Assembly (NCBI GenBank): GCA_013153055.1 | Contig: JAADFE010000071.1 | Location: 1 to 45,451, forward strand | Origin: Campylobacterota bacterium | Lineage (GTDB): Bacteria; Campylobacterota; Campylobacteria; Campylobacterales; Sulfurovaceae | Length of the DNA: 45,451 nt | Direction of reading: 5' to 3' | Part shown: positions 18,211-26,818 of the stretch, piece after piece | How positions within the stretch are numbered: position 1 is the stretch's first letter | Layout: every line of letters starts with the position of its first letter | Translations under genes and position numbers: made by a program | The notes under the pieces: model-generated | Seen by the model: only the letters and a program-made list of their open reading frames with translations | The model's database searches: none | What the model was told of the DNA's origin: nothing

Positions 18211-18315
18211 GTCTTAATTATAGCATCTTTTTGCTGTTTGGTATTAAATGGGTGTGGTTACAAAGCTGACCCATATTGGGTTGAGAAACCAAAAACAATA
18301 AAAAAGGGGGAGTGA
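18181..18315 (+). CDS. Small lipoprotein (44 aa), LptM/YifL-like
   Basis: An ATG at 18181 opens a 44-codon frame: a basic start MRKYRISFF, a hydrophobic stretch HVLIIASFCCLVLNGC with lipobox LNGC (Cys25), then GYKADPYWVEKPKTIKKGE. The CGxKxPxY pattern after the lipid Cys is the signature of tiny outer-membrane lipoproteins such as LptM (YifL), which assist LPS-transporter assembly in E. coli; assignment to that family is by pattern only. AGGTG lies 8 nt upstream. Its TGA overlaps the nadB ATG (TGATG), giving translational coupling and fixing the nadB start. Its first 30 nt are antisense to the DUF721 start. Confidence 0.8.
   Translation: MRKYRISFFHVLIIASFCCLVLNGCGYKADPYWVEKPKTIKKGE
18217..18222 (-). 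promoter_or_regulatory. Putative -10 box for the DUF721 operon (leaderless)
   Basis: TATAAT on the minus strand with six nucleotides (TAAGAC) before the ATG at 18210. Transcription starting the usual 6-7 nt after the -10 would begin at or beside the A of the start codon. No Shine-Dalgarno is present. The box lies inside the divergent lipoprotein gene. Confidence 0.55.
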
Positions 18316-19763
18316 TGGATAAGTATGATGTACTTATTATAGGTGCAGGGATTGCAGGACTTTATGCTGCTATGAATTTGCCAGAGAATAAAAAGGTTCT
18401 GGTAGTATGCAAAGATATTCCATGGGAGTGTAATACCTTTTACGCACAAGGTGGAATGGTAACAGCATTGGATGAGAGTGATATTCCTCTACATGTAGAA
18501 GATACCATGATAGCAGGTGCTTATCACAATAAAAAAGAGGCTGTAGAGATACTTAGTCAAACCTCATTAGATACTACAGCAGATATAATCGCTAGAGGTA
18601 TGGAGTTTGACAAAGATGAAGATGGAAATATCCTATATACCAAAGAGGCAGCCCACTCAACAGGACGAATAGTTCACGCTGGAGGCGATGCAACTGGGAG
18701 ATATATGCACTACTTTATGATGGTGCAAAACAAACATAAACTCCAGAGAAATACTCTGGTGTATGATTTGCTTATAGAAAATGGTAGATGTTATGGTGTA
18801 AAAGCGTTAGTAAATTATCAACACCAGACTATATATGCTGATGATATTATTATAGCTAGTGGAGGGGTTGGCTCACTATATGAGTATAATACAAACTCAA
18901 GAACAGTATCAGCTGATATTCATGGTATCTGTGTTGAAAAAGGCATAGAACTAGAGGATATGGAGATGATGCAGTTTCATCCTACTGTGTTTGTTAAAAC
19001 TCCTTTTGCTAGGAAGTTTTTGCTCACAGAGGCACTCAGAGGTGAGGGGGCTTGGGTTGTTGATAAAAATGGTAGGAGATTTCTTTTTGATTATGATGAT
19101 AGAGGAGAGTTGGCTAGTCGTGATATAGTTAGCCGTGCTATATTTAATCATAAAAAAGAGACAGGAGAGGATGCTTATCTCGATTTTTCTATGTTTGAAG
19201 AGAAGTGGTTTCAAAACAGATTTCCAAATATCACTAGAACTTTTGAGGCTTTGGGGTATCATTTTCCTCATGATAGAGTTCCGATATCTCCAGCTTTTCA
19301 TTATGCAGTTGGTGGAATTAAGAGTGACTTGGATGGTTGTGTAGAGGGTATAGATGGACTATATGTTATAGGTGAAGCAGCTAGTACAGGAGTTCATGGA
19401 GCTAATAGATTAGCTTCAAACTCTCTACTGGAGGGTGTAGTTTTTGCAAAAAGAGCCACACAACATATTTTAGGTAAAGAGCATACTAAACTTAAAATAC
19501 CAGTTTTTGATAAAGAGTATAAAAATATAGTTCATCAAGAGAAAGATAGAGTCTATAAACACCGTCTGCGTAAAATTATGTGGGATGATATAGGTGTTAT
19601 TCGTACGAGAAAAGGTCTGCTTGAAGCTAAAAATATTATCTATGATATGAAAAATAGAGAGATAGGACGACTGCTAGAGCTTAGATTAAATACAGCCTCA
19701 GCTATAGTAGAAGCTGCCCTTAAACGAAAAGAGTCATTGGGTACTCACTATATCGAAAAGTAA
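18315..19763 (+). CDS. nadB: L-aspartate oxidase
   Basis: NadB oxidises L-aspartate to iminoaspartate, the first step of de novo NAD synthesis (fumarate can serve as acceptor under anoxia). The 482-residue flavoprotein has the FAD-binding GAGIAG near the N-terminus, ARGMEFDKDEDGNI, SGGVGSLYEYNTN, EMMQFHPTVF, TEALRGEGAWVVDKNGRRF, GELASRDIVSRAI, and GEAASTGVHGANRLASNSLLEG, in the order of NadB/SdhA flavoproteins. Length and the short C-terminus favour NadB over succinate dehydrogenase, and no SdhB/C neighbours exist. I prefer ATG 18315 to the GTG at 18312 because of the TGATG coupling and the preceding AGGGGGAG. nadA and nadC are not nearby. Confidence 0.9.
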   Translation: MDKYDVLIIGAGIAGLYAAMNLPENKKVLVVCKDIPWECNTFYAQGGMVTALDESDIPLHVEDTMIAGAYHNKKEAVEILSQTSLDTTADIIARGMEFDKDEDGNILYTKEAAHSTGRIVHAGGDATGRYMHYFMMVQNKHKLQRNTLVYDLLIENGRCYGVKALVNYQHQTIYADDIIIASGGVGSLYEYNTNSRTVSADIHGICVEKGIELEDMEMMQFHPTVFVKTPFARKFLLTEALRGEGAWVVDKNGRRFLFDYDDRGELASRDIVSRAIFNHKKETGEDAYLDFSMFEEKWFQNRFPNITRTFEALGYHFPHDRVPISPAFHYAVGGIKSDLDGCVEGIDGLYVIGEAASTGVHGANRLASNSLLEGVVFAKRATQHILGKEHTKLKIPVFDKEYKNIVHQEKDRVYKHRLRKIMWDDIGVIRTRKGLLEAKNIIYDMKNREIGRLLELRLNTASAIVEAALKRKESLGTHYIEK

Positions 19764-19875
19764 CAAATAATCATCTGCTTTCATAAGAATAGAGATGTTT
19801 TTGTTACCAAAAGATACGATTGTGCTCTTTTGAATAGTCAAAATTTAATTGTTAGGAAAAATTTTGAATTTCTAC

Positions 19876-19881
19876 TATAAT
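19876..19881 (+). promoter_or_regulatory. Putative -10 box of nhaD
   Basis: TATAAT, 33 nt before the preferred ATG at 19915 and inside the stretch that a longer TTG-initiated reading would translate. This argues for the downstream start. Confidence 0.55.
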
Positions 19882-19914
19882 ACACATGTATTAAAATTAT
19901 TATACGGAGTAAAT

Positions 19915-21249
19915 ATGCACGACTTACACTTAGCAACCACATGGGTTGGATGGGTATCATTAGCTATATTTGTTATAGGTTATTATTTTATTGCGACAGA
20001 GGATAAATACCATATTAACAAAGCAAAACCAGCACTTCTAGCAGGTACTGGTATATTTATGTTAATAGGTTTTTATTTTTCCATTAATGGATTAGATGGA
20101 GAAATTCTTGAAAAAGAGGTAGAACATCTAATTGTTGAGATTTCAGGTATCTTCTTTTTCTTATTTGTTGCTATGACCTATATTGAAGCGATGATAGATA
20201 GAGGTGTTTTTTCTACATTGAGATATAATCTAGTATCAAAAGGTTATAGTTATCGTAAACTATTTTGGGTTACAGGACTTTTAGCATTTTTTATCTCTCC
20301 TGTAGCTGATAACCTTACTACAGCACTTATTCTCTCAACTGTATTAATTACAATAGACAAAGATAACAAACAGTTTTTGGTTCCAAGTGCAATCAATATT
20401 GTTGTAGCAGCTAATGCTGGTGGGGCATGGAGTCCATTTGGTGATATCACTACTCTAATGGTATGGGTTGATGGTAAAGCTGATTTTACAGAGTTTTTGT
20501 TTCTATTCCCAGCAGCATTTTTAGGATGGGGAGTTACAGCCTTTTTACTTAGTAAATTTATTCCAGATGGTATGCCACCATTTAATAGTTCAGAAGAAAA
20601 AGCTACTATTTTAAAAGGTGGAAAAGTGATTATTGGGCTTTTTGCTTTGACTATAACTTTAGCAATTATCTCTCATCAAGCACTTCACTTACCTGCTATG
20701 TGGGGGATGATGTTTGGTTTGTCTATCCTAAAACTTTATGTATATATCATGAATCAGAGAAATAGACATAATCCACTAGAAGAGACCAATAGTATTAATG
20801 CTTTTAGTTGGATAGCAAAAATCGAGAATGATACGCTACTATTTTTCTTTGGTATCTTAGCAGCTGTTGGTGGACTTCACTTTTTAGGATTTTTGGATTA
20901 TTTTACAAAACTATATGATGTATTTGGAGCTACAGTTGTAAATATAGCAGTTGGTTTTATCTCTGCTATTATAGACAATGTACCAGTTATGAGTGCTGTA
21001 CTAAAAGCTAACCCAAATATGGGTACAGGAATTGAAATTCAAGAGCAGTGGATGTTAGTTACTCTAACAGCTGGTGTTGGTGGAAGTCTTATCTCCTTTG
21101 GTAGTGCTGCTGGTGTTGGTGTTATGGGTAAACTTCATGGTATCTATACATTTAGTTCACATATGAAGTATGCTTGGACAGTACTTTTAGGTTATATCGT
21201 ATCAGTTGCTATCTGGTATGTACAGTTTAGTTTGTTGCATATAGGTTAA
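19915..21249 (+). CDS. nhaD: Na+/H+ antiporter NhaD
   Basis: NhaD exchanges cytoplasmic Na+ (or Li+) for protons in the inner membrane. The 444-residue product has about 12 TM helices and ion-transporter family signatures: FLFVAMTYIEAMIDRGVF, FFISPVADNLTTALIL, NIVVAANAGGAWSPFGDITT, SAIIDNVPVMSAVL and GGSLISFGSAAGVGVMGKL, with Asp/Asn pairs in membrane segments. The ATG at 19915 has GGAGT 6-8 nt upstream; a longer frame from TTG 19849 would run through the likely promoter. It is monocistronic, closed by a hairpin at 21265. A salt- or sulfide-rich marine habitat would fit but is not proven. Confidence 0.92.
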   Translation: MHDLHLATTWVGWVSLAIFVIGYYFIATEDKYHINKAKPALLAGTGIFMLIGFYFSINGLDGEILEKEVEHLIVEISGIFFFLFVAMTYIEAMIDRGVFSTLRYNLVSKGYSYRKLFWVTGLLAFFISPVADNLTTALILSTVLITIDKDNKQFLVPSAINIVVAANAGGAWSPFGDITTLMVWVDGKADFTEFLFLFPAAFLGWGVTAFLLSKFIPDGMPPFNSSEEKATILKGGKVIIGLFALTITLAIISHQALHLPAMWGMMFGLSILKLYVYIMNQRNRHNPLEETNSINAFSWIAKIENDTLLFFFGILAAVGGLHFLGFLDYFTKLYDVFGATVVNIAVGFISAIIDNVPVMSAVLKANPNMGTGIEIQEQWMLVTLTAGVGGSLISFGSAAGVGVMGKLHGIYTFSSHMKYAWTVLLGYIVSVAIWYVQFSLLHIG

Positions 21250-21264
21250 TTTTTACTTTTTTTT

Positions 21265-21281
21265 GTGGGCTTTTTGCCCAC
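21265..21281 (+). terminator. Hairpin terminator after nhaD
   Basis: GTGGGC, loop TTTTT, GCCCAC, followed by TTCTT, 15 nt after the nhaD stop. The stem is 6 bp and all but one pair are G-C; the T-tract is imperfect. Confidence 0.6.
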
Positions 21282-21350
21282 TTCTTACTATTTTCCCTCC
21301 TTTTTGTTATTATTGCAACTTATGTAGCATAATAAACTAATATATAGTTA

Positions 21351-21356
21351 TATAAT
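21351..21356 (+). promoter_or_regulatory. Putative -10 box for the DUF1931 gene
   Basis: TATAAT 40 nt before the ATG at 21397. The leader carries AAAAAAAGGA as ribosome binding site. No -35 can be defended. Confidence 0.5.
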
Positions 21357-21396
21357 ACCTCTGTCAAAAAATAAATTTTAAAAAAAAGGAAAAATT

Positions 21397-21846
21397 ATGG
21401 CAGTAGTAGGATTTACAAAATTAGAGGCACTTTTTAGAAAGGCAGCTTCGTTAGATATTCACAAAGAACATGCAAAAGAGATAGTTGATTTTGTTGGCAA
21501 AAAAGTATATGACTTGCTTTTAGCAGCTGAACTTAGTGCTAGTATGAATAATCGAGATATTATATTAGAGAGTGATTTACCAATCACAAAGGGTCTTCAA
21601 GAGACAATTATTGAGTTTAGAAAGCTTGAAGAGGAGCTACCAATAGAGGATATTTTGGAGCAGTTAACTCACTATCCTGTATTAAAATATGCCTTATCTC
21701 CAGAAGTAGAAGCAAATTTACCAGAAATTACAGGAACTATGCTAGTAGTTATGGCAAAAGTTATGAAACATATCAATGAAGATAGTCGTCATGTAACTGC
21801 AGAGTTGATAGAAAAATCTAAAGATATTTTAGACCTAACTCTATAA
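21397..21846 (+). CDS. DUF1931 protein, bacterial doublet (two-fold) histone
   Basis: The 149-residue protein matches DUF1931, whose Aquifex member Aq_328 has two histone folds in one chain. Residues about 5-70 show the short-long-short helix pattern (FTKLEALFRKAASL; EHAKEIVDFVGKKVYDLLLAAELSASM; DIILESDLPITKGLQETI) with the NNRDIILESDL loop. Residues about 75-149 form a second fold (LPEITGTMLVVMAKVMKHINEDSRHVTAELIEKSKDIL). Its surface is acidic for a DNA wrapper. Whether it binds DNA, or another partner, is not known from sequence. It stands 22 nt ahead of the HdeD-like gene, probably co-transcribed. Confidence 0.8.
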   Translation: MAVVGFTKLEALFRKAASLDIHKEHAKEIVDFVGKKVYDLLLAAELSASMNNRDIILESDLPITKGLQETIIEFRKLEEELPIEDILEQLTHYPVLKYALSPEVEANLPEITGTMLVVMAKVMKHINEDSRHVTAELIEKSKDILDLTL

Positions 21847-21868
21847 AAAAATTTAAAAAGGATATGTT

Positions 21869-22429
21869 ATGATGAATTATAAATTGTTTATTAATAATAA
21901 AGATATAACAGAAAAGTTTGCTAAAACTAGTAAACTTTATGGTATATTATTTATTATCTTAGGTTTAGTGGGAATGTTTTTTCCTGGTATAATGTCTTTA
22001 ACCTCGGCTGTATTTCTTGGTTGGCTTTTATTGTTTAGTGGTATATTTACTGCTGTTCAAACTTGGCAAGTCAATAAAAAAGATTGGATTAGTTGGTTAA
22101 AAAGTTTATTATATATAGTTGTCTCTATATTAATAGTGCTAAATCCATTATCAGGTATTGTTGCTTTAGCTGTTGTATTTACAGCATACTTTTTTATAGA
22201 TAGTGGATTAAATTTAGCTTTGGCTTTTAGTCTTAGACCAAATGATGGTTGGTGGATAGTACTACTTAACTCTATCTTGTCATTAGCTATTGGTATCTTC
22301 TTCTTTTTGGCTATAGGTAATCCATTGAAAACCATATGGCTTGTAGGAATGTTTGTAGGTATTAGTCTATTTTTTGATGGAGTAATGCTACTAACTCTCT
22401 CCAGTGCAGCAAAAGAGGATAATAAATAA
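21869..22429 (+). CDS. HdeD/DUF308 family membrane protein
   Basis: The 186-residue protein has six predicted TM helices arranged as in HdeD (DUF308): LYGILFIILGLVGMFFPGIMSL, FLGWLLLFSGIFTAVQTWQ, SLLYIVVSILIVLNPLSG, and later ILSLAIGIFFFLAIGNP and WLVGMFVGISLFFDGVMLL. HdeD in E. coli belongs to acid resistance; its mechanism is unclear. The first of two adjacent ATGs (21869, 21872) is best spaced from AAGGA. It is coupled with the DUF1931 histone-like gene, suggesting a shared stress response. Confidence 0.85.
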   Translation: MMNYKLFINNKDITEKFAKTSKLYGILFIILGLVGMFFPGIMSLTSAVFLGWLLLFSGIFTAVQTWQVNKKDWISWLKSLLYIVVSILIVLNPLSGIVALAVVFTAYFFIDSGLNLALAFSLRPNDGWWIVLLNSILSLAIGIFFFLAIGNPLKTIWLVGMFVGISLFFDGVMLLTLSSAAKEDNK

Positions 22430-22444
22430 TCCAATTTTCTACTT

Positions 22445-22460
22445 TCCCACTTTTGTGGGA
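22445..22460 (+). terminator. Weak hairpin terminator after the HdeD-like gene
   Basis: TCCCAC, loop TTTT, GTGGGA in the 131-nt gap before guaA. No T-tract follows, so function is uncertain. Confidence 0.4.
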
Positions 22461-22509
22461 ATATCTTCATATTTTAATATCATCCATATCCCTCTCATTA
22501 AATATATTG

Positions 22510-22515
22510 TATAAT
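22510..22515 (+). promoter_or_regulatory. Putative -10 box of guaA
   Basis: TATAAT preceded by TTG, 45 nt before the guaA ATG; the leader holds AAAAAGGA as ribosome binding site. Confidence 0.5.
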
Positions 22516-22560
22516 TTCAAATCAATTTAAACTTCTACAACCAAAAAGGAAACCATCATA

Positions 22561-24096
22561 ATGAAACAAGTACCAATATTAGTATTAGACTTTGGCTCAC
22601 AATACACGCAATTAATAGCTAGAAAACTTAGAGAGAGTGGAGTATATTGTGAAGTTGTACCATATCGAGAAGATATAGAGAGTATCAAAGCTAGAAAACC
22701 TCAGGGTATTATTCTCTCAGGAGGACCAGCTTCTGTTTATGCACCTGATGCCTATAAACCAGATGATGAAATTTGGGATTTGGGATTACCTATTATGGGG
22801 ATTTGTTATGGTATGCAACTTATTACTCAACATTTTGGTGGAGAGGTAGTACCAGCTACTCACCATGAGTATGGAAAAGCAAAACTATCTATATCAGAAT
22901 CTCCAATCTTTAAAGGGATGAGTGATAATAAAACTGTTTGGATGAGTCATGGAGACAAAGCAGAAAAATTACCAGAGGGTTTTGAGGTTATAGGAACTAG
23001 TGAAAATTCGCCATATGCAGCTATAGCAAATGAAGAGAAGAAAATTTATGCTTTTCAATTTCATCCAGAGGTTCACCACACAGAAGAGGGTACAAAACTA
23101 CTTAAAAATTTTGCAAAATATATATGTGGTTGTAGTAGTACTTGGAATATGGGAAGCTTTGCCAAAGAGAAAATCAAAGCTATCCAAGAGCAAGTAGGTG
23201 ACAAAAAGGTACTATGTGGAGTAAGTGGTGGAGTTGATAGCTCAGTTGTAGCTGCTCTACTGCATGAAGCTTTGCCAAAAGAGCAACTTATATGTGTATT
23301 TGTTGACCAAGGATTGCTTAGAAAAGATGAAGCAAAACAGGTTCAAGATATGTTCAAGCTACTAGATATCCCACTAATTACTATCGATGCAAAAGATGAG
23401 TTCATGAAAGCTCTAAAAGGGGTAACAGACCCAGAGCAAAAGAGAAAAGCTATCGGAGAGAAGTTTATAGAGGTATTTGATAAAGAGGCTAGTAAACATA
23501 CAGATGTAGAGTTTTTAGCTCAGGGAACTTTATATACAGATGTTATTGAGTCAGTATCAGTTAAAGGTCCATCAAAAACTATCAAATCTCATCATAATGT
23601 AGGTGGATTGCCTGATTGGATGACATTTGAATTAGTAGAACCACTTAGAGAGATATTTAAAGATGAGGTTAGAAAATTAGGGTTAGAGCTTGGTTTGCCA
23701 AAACATATGTTAGAGAGACACCCATTTCCAGGACCAGGTCTTGCTATTCGTGTAATGGGGGAGGTAAATGAGGAGGCACTTAGACTTTTAAGAGAGAGTG
23801 ATGCTATAATGCAAGATGAATTAAGAGCAAGTGGGTATTATAATAAAGTGTGGCAGGCATTTACAGTACTACTCAATGTCCAATCAGTTGGAGTAATGGG
23901 AGATAACCGTACCTATGATAACACTGTATGTATCCGTATGGTAGAGTCAGTTGATGGGATGACTGCTACATTTGCTCATGTTCCTCATGATGTATTGGAG
24001 AGAATGAGTAGGAGAATTATCAATGAGATTGATGGGATAAATAGAGTAGTCTATGATATCTCATCTAAACCACCTGCTACAATTGAGTGGGAATAG
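22561..24096 (+). CDS. guaA: GMP synthase (glutamine-hydrolysing)
   Basis: GuaA converts XMP to GMP using ATP and glutamine. The 511-residue protein has the class I glutamine amidotransferase domain with catalytic C82 (MGICYGMQ), H168 and E170 ([10 protein letters not shown]); the ATP pyrophosphatase P-loop SGGVDSS (222-228); and the C-terminal dimerisation domain ([12 protein letters not shown] ... [11 protein letters not shown], ending PPATIEWE). Length and motifs are fully normal. AAAAGGA precedes the ATG. It is followed after 21 nt by a small periplasmic protein gene, with which it may share a transcript. Confidence 0.98.
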   Translation: MKQVPILVLDFGSQYTQLIARKLRESGVYCEVVPYREDIESIKARKPQGIILSGGPASVYAPDAYKPDDEIWDLGLPIMGICYGMQLITQHFGGEVVPATHHEYGKAKLSISESPIFKGMSDNKTVWMSHGDKAEKLPEGFEVIGTSENSPYAAIANEEKKIYAFQFHPEVHHTEEGTKLLKNFAKYICGCSSTWNMGSFAKEKIKAIQEQVGDKKVLCGVSGGVDSSVVAALLHEALPKEQLICVFVDQGLLRKDEAKQVQDMFKLLDIPLITIDAKDEFMKALKGVTDPEQKRKAIGEKFIEVFDKEASKHTDVEFLAQGTLYTDVIESVSVKGPSKTIKSHHNVGGLPDWMTFELVEPLREIFKDEVRKLGLELGLPKHMLERHPFPGPGLAIRVMGEVNEEALRLLRESDAIMQDELRASGYYNKVWQAFTVLLNVQSVGVMGDNRTYDNTVCIRMVESVDGMTATFAHVPHDVLERMSRRIINEIDGINRVVYDISSKPPATIEWE

Positions 24097-24117
24097 ATAG
24101 ATTTATAGGAGGAGAAG

Positions 24118-24606
24118 ATGATAAAAAATATTGTGGTGGTATCTGTTTTAGTTAGTAGTTATCTTTTTGCTATGGGGAGTAGTATAAACTATGATGAACA
24201 GTTTAATCAAGTAGAACAACAAGAGGTAAACTCTAACTCTATAGAGAATGAACTATTTGGATTGAGATTAGATAGTTTTGTTTTTTTGGAAAAAAATGGA
24301 AAAAATGTACCTGTCAAAAAAGTAAAGAGAGGTACTAAAGTAGTCTATATTAATAGGGTTCAAAATAATAACAACACTCCAAAACGAAATATTATTATCA
24401 AAAATCCTATACCAGAGGGAACAGAGTATGTAATAGGTTCTGCTATCTGTCAAGATGGTTGCACTATTAGTTACTCTACTGATGGTGGTCGAACTTTAAT
24501 GCAACAACAGAGTAATAATATGATATATAATTATATAGAGTTTTATTTTCCTGTTATAGCACCTCACAAAGAGATTCGTATGGGGTTTAGAGCTATAGTC
24601 GAGTAG
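24118..24606 (+). CDS. Exported protein with a single DUF11-like beta-sandwich domain
   Basis: This 162-residue protein has a signal peptide (about 1-20, cleavage near LFAMGSS) and one DUF11-like module: KRGTKVVYINRVQNNNNTPK, NIIIKNPIPEGTEYVIGSA, SYSTDGG. DUF11 modules usually occur in tandem in large surface proteins; a lone copy is less usual and may be periplasmic. A strong Shine-Dalgarno (AGGAGGAG) sits before the ATG. The KefB-type antiporter gene follows after 7 nt, so they are co-transcribed, but a functional link is not evident. Confidence 0.7.
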   Translation: MIKNIVVVSVLVSSYLFAMGSSINYDEQFNQVEQQEVNSNSIENELFGLRLDSFVFLEKNGKNVPVKKVKRGTKVVYINRVQNNNNTPKRNIIIKNPIPEGTEYVIGSAICQDGCTISYSTDGGRTLMQQQSNNMIYNYIEFYFPVIAPHKEIRMGFRAIVE

Positions 24607-24613
24607 AATAGCT

Positions 24614-26230
24614 ATGGAACATATACTACTTATACTTATAGCTACTATTACTATATCGACTATTATCAATGTATTTTTAAAAAAATTTGATATACCAACT
24701 GTTATTGGTTATATATTTACAGGTCTCATTACTATGCAGATTTTTGATTTTGGTCTGCATTCTCAGGAGACTCTCTCTCATCTAGCTGAATTTGGTATCG
24801 TCTTTTTGATGTTTACTATAGGGTTAGAGTTCTCTATAGGACATATGAAATCGATGAAAAGAGAGGTATTTGTCTATGGTGCTTTGCAGGTACTGCTTAG
24901 TGGATTTGTATTTACTTTTATATCTCATCATTTTTTTAATTTGGAGGTTAAAAGTGCTATTGTTATAGGTTTTGCCCTAGCACTATCATCTACAGCGATT
25001 GTACTTAAAGTTCTAAATGAAAAAAATCAAATCCATTCAGGATATGGTAGAGTAGCTGTTGGGATATTGATATTTCAAGATTTAGCAGTTATCCCTATGT
25101 TGTTGATGATTTCTATATTTACCTCTGATAATAGTTCAGTATCAGAACTTCTAATTAGTACACTTGTGAGTGCTATAGTTGTATTTTTAATTCTATTTTT
25201 TATAGGTAAGTTTTTTATAGAGAGTTTTTTTGACTGGGTTATATCATCAAACTCTGAGGAGATATTTTTAGGTGCTGTAATGTTGACTGTTATAGCCTCA
25301 TCTGTAGTTGCTGAACTATTTGGTTTCTCTTTTTCTTTAGGGGCATTTATAGCTGGTATGACTATAGCAGAGACCAAATTTAGATATAAAATAGAGGCTG
25401 ATTTGGTTCCATTTAGAGATATACTTTTAGGAGTATTCTTTGTAACTATTGGAATGCAAATAGACCCAACTATTGTTATTAAATATGGATTTGTAATTTT
25501 AGGATTGCTTTTTGCTATTATGCTTATTAAAGCTGTAATTATGTTTTCATATTTAAGATATTTTGTTCAAAATAGAACAGCTATTAAAAGCTCTTTGGCT
25601 TTGATGCAAGTTGGTGAGTTTGCTTTGGCTATATTTGCTTTGGCATTTAGTAATGGTTTAATATCTTCAGATGTAAATCAGATTATGATTATGACTGTAG
25701 TTTTATCTATGGTATTGACCCCTTTTATACTAAATAATATCAAATCTATAGCCAATATAATGTTCAAAGAGCCAACAAAACTTAGAGATAGAGCTATCAA
25801 ATCAACAGGGTATCAAAACCATATAATTATATGTGGATATGGTCCAATAGGAAAGAGATTGGCAAAAAAATTCAAAGAGAAAAATCTACTATATGTAATA
25901 TTAGAGCATGATATAAAACTAGTAGATAGTGCTATAGAAAATGGAGAGAAGTCTATATTTTTAGCCAATGCAGCTCAAAAGAGTGTACTAGAACATTTTA
26001 ATGTCAAAAATTCTTTGGCTGTTATTGTTGCAATTAGTAATGAGCATCAAATTAGATTAATTTGTGAGAATATTAACTCATTTGATGCAAATATAAATAC
26101 TATAGTAAAAGTAAAAAATGACTCTGAAGCAGAGTCTATTAAAGATTTAAATATTAAACATATTGTAAATAGTAGAGATATAATAACAAATATATTAGTT
26201 CAAAAAGCTTTAGAGTGTAAATTGGATTAA
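24614..26230 (+). CDS. CPA2 family cation/proton antiporter with TrkA-N domain (KefB-like)
   Basis: The 538-residue inner-membrane protein has about 12 TM helices (1-385) of the Na+/H+ exchanger CPA2 fold (IPTVIGYIFTGLI, LAEFGIVFLMFTIGLEFSIG, ALALSSTAIVLKVLNE, VGILIFQDLAVIPMLL, LGAFIAGMTIAETKFR) and a cytosolic TrkA-N/RCK domain from about residue 400 (HIIICGYGPIGKRLAKKF), which binds NAD(H). This layout matches KefB/KefC or YbaL, which exchange K+ or Na+ for protons under redox or thiol control. The exact ion and ligand cannot be read from sequence. Confidence 0.88.
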   Translation: MEHILLILIATITISTIINVFLKKFDIPTVIGYIFTGLITMQIFDFGLHSQETLSHLAEFGIVFLMFTIGLEFSIGHMKSMKREVFVYGALQVLLSGFVFTFISHHFFNLEVKSAIVIGFALALSSTAIVLKVLNEKNQIHSGYGRVAVGILIFQDLAVIPMLLMISIFTSDNSSVSELLISTLVSAIVVFLILFFIGKFFIESFFDWVISSNSEEIFLGAVMLTVIASSVVAELFGFSFSLGAFIAGMTIAETKFRYKIEADLVPFRDILLGVFFVTIGMQIDPTIVIKYGFVILGLLFAIMLIKAVIMFSYLRYFVQNRTAIKSSLALMQVGEFALAIFALAFSNGLISSDVNQIMIMTVVLSMVLTPFILNNIKSIANIMFKEPTKLRDRAIKSTGYQNHIIICGYGPIGKRLAKKFKEKNLLYVILEHDIKLVDSAIENGEKSIFLANAAQKSVLEHFNVKNSLAVIVAISNEHQIRLICENINSFDANINTIVKVKNDSEAESIKDLNIKHIVNSRDIITNILVQKALECKLD

Positions 26231-26248
26231 TTCAAAGGATATATGACT

Positions 26249-26818
26249 ATGACCAATAAAATTATAAATAGAGTATTGATAGCCTCTTTGGTTATAGTTT
26301 GGATATGGTCTGCTATTCATCCTTTGCATTTTGATGATTGGTTGCTTGAGAATATCTTGGTTGTTCTCTCTATTCCTCTGTTTTTGTATATAAACAGACG
26401 GGTAAAATTCTCTACACTATCTTATGTTTTGATGACTATTTTTATGGTTTTTCATATCATAGGGGCTCACTATACATACTCAGAGGTTCCATTTGGTTTT
26501 ACTCTAGGTGAGTGGCTAGGTAGTGATAGAAATATGTATGATAGATTGGTTCATTTTCTTTTTGGTGTTCTGTTTGTCTATCCTATTAGAGAGTTATTTG
26601 TATATCAAACAAAGATAAAAGGTTTTTGGAGCTATTTTGTACCGATTATGATTATTTTTGCTTTTGCAGGTGTTTATGAGGTTATGGAGTGGGCAGTAGC
26701 TACTATAGTTAATCCTGATGCAGGGATGGCATTTTTAGGTACACAAGGAGATGTCTGGGATGCACAAAAGGATATGTTTGTAGCTATGGTTGGAGCCTTG
26801 TGGATACTATTTCTCTAG
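26249..26818 (+). CDS. DUF2238 (YjdF-like) membrane protein
   Basis: The product of about 190 residues has five or six TM helices and DUF2238 signatures: FMVFHIIGAHYTYSEVPFG, RNMYDRLVHFLFGVLFVYPI, GVYEVMEWAVATIVNP, and FLGTQGDVWDAQKDMFVAMVGAL. Conserved His, Asp and Glu residues in or near the membrane suggest metal or lipid chemistry, but the function is unknown. An ATG at 26243 is only 3 nt from AGGA, so the ATG at 26249 is the better start. Its 3' end overlaps the convergent ribF gene by 35 nt. Confidence 0.8.
   Translation: MTNKIINRVLIASLVIVWIWSAIHPLHFDDWLLENILVVLSIPLFLYINRRVKFSTLSYVLMTIFMVFHIIGAHYTYSEVPFGFTLGEWLGSDRNMYDRLVHFLFGVLFVYPIRELFVYQTKIKGFWSYFVPIMIIFAFAGVYEVMEWAVATIVNPDAGMAFLGTQGDVWDAQKDMFVAMVGALWILFL

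Noticed and set aside
18315-19763. Succinate dehydrogenase/fumarate reductase flavoprotein
   Set aside because: Length and C-terminus fit NadB and there are no iron-sulfur or membrane subunit genes beside it.
19849-19914. N-terminal extension of NhaD from TTG 19849
   Set aside because: It would run through the likely promoter -10 box (19876-19881); ATG 19915 has a good ribosome binding site and fits the family.
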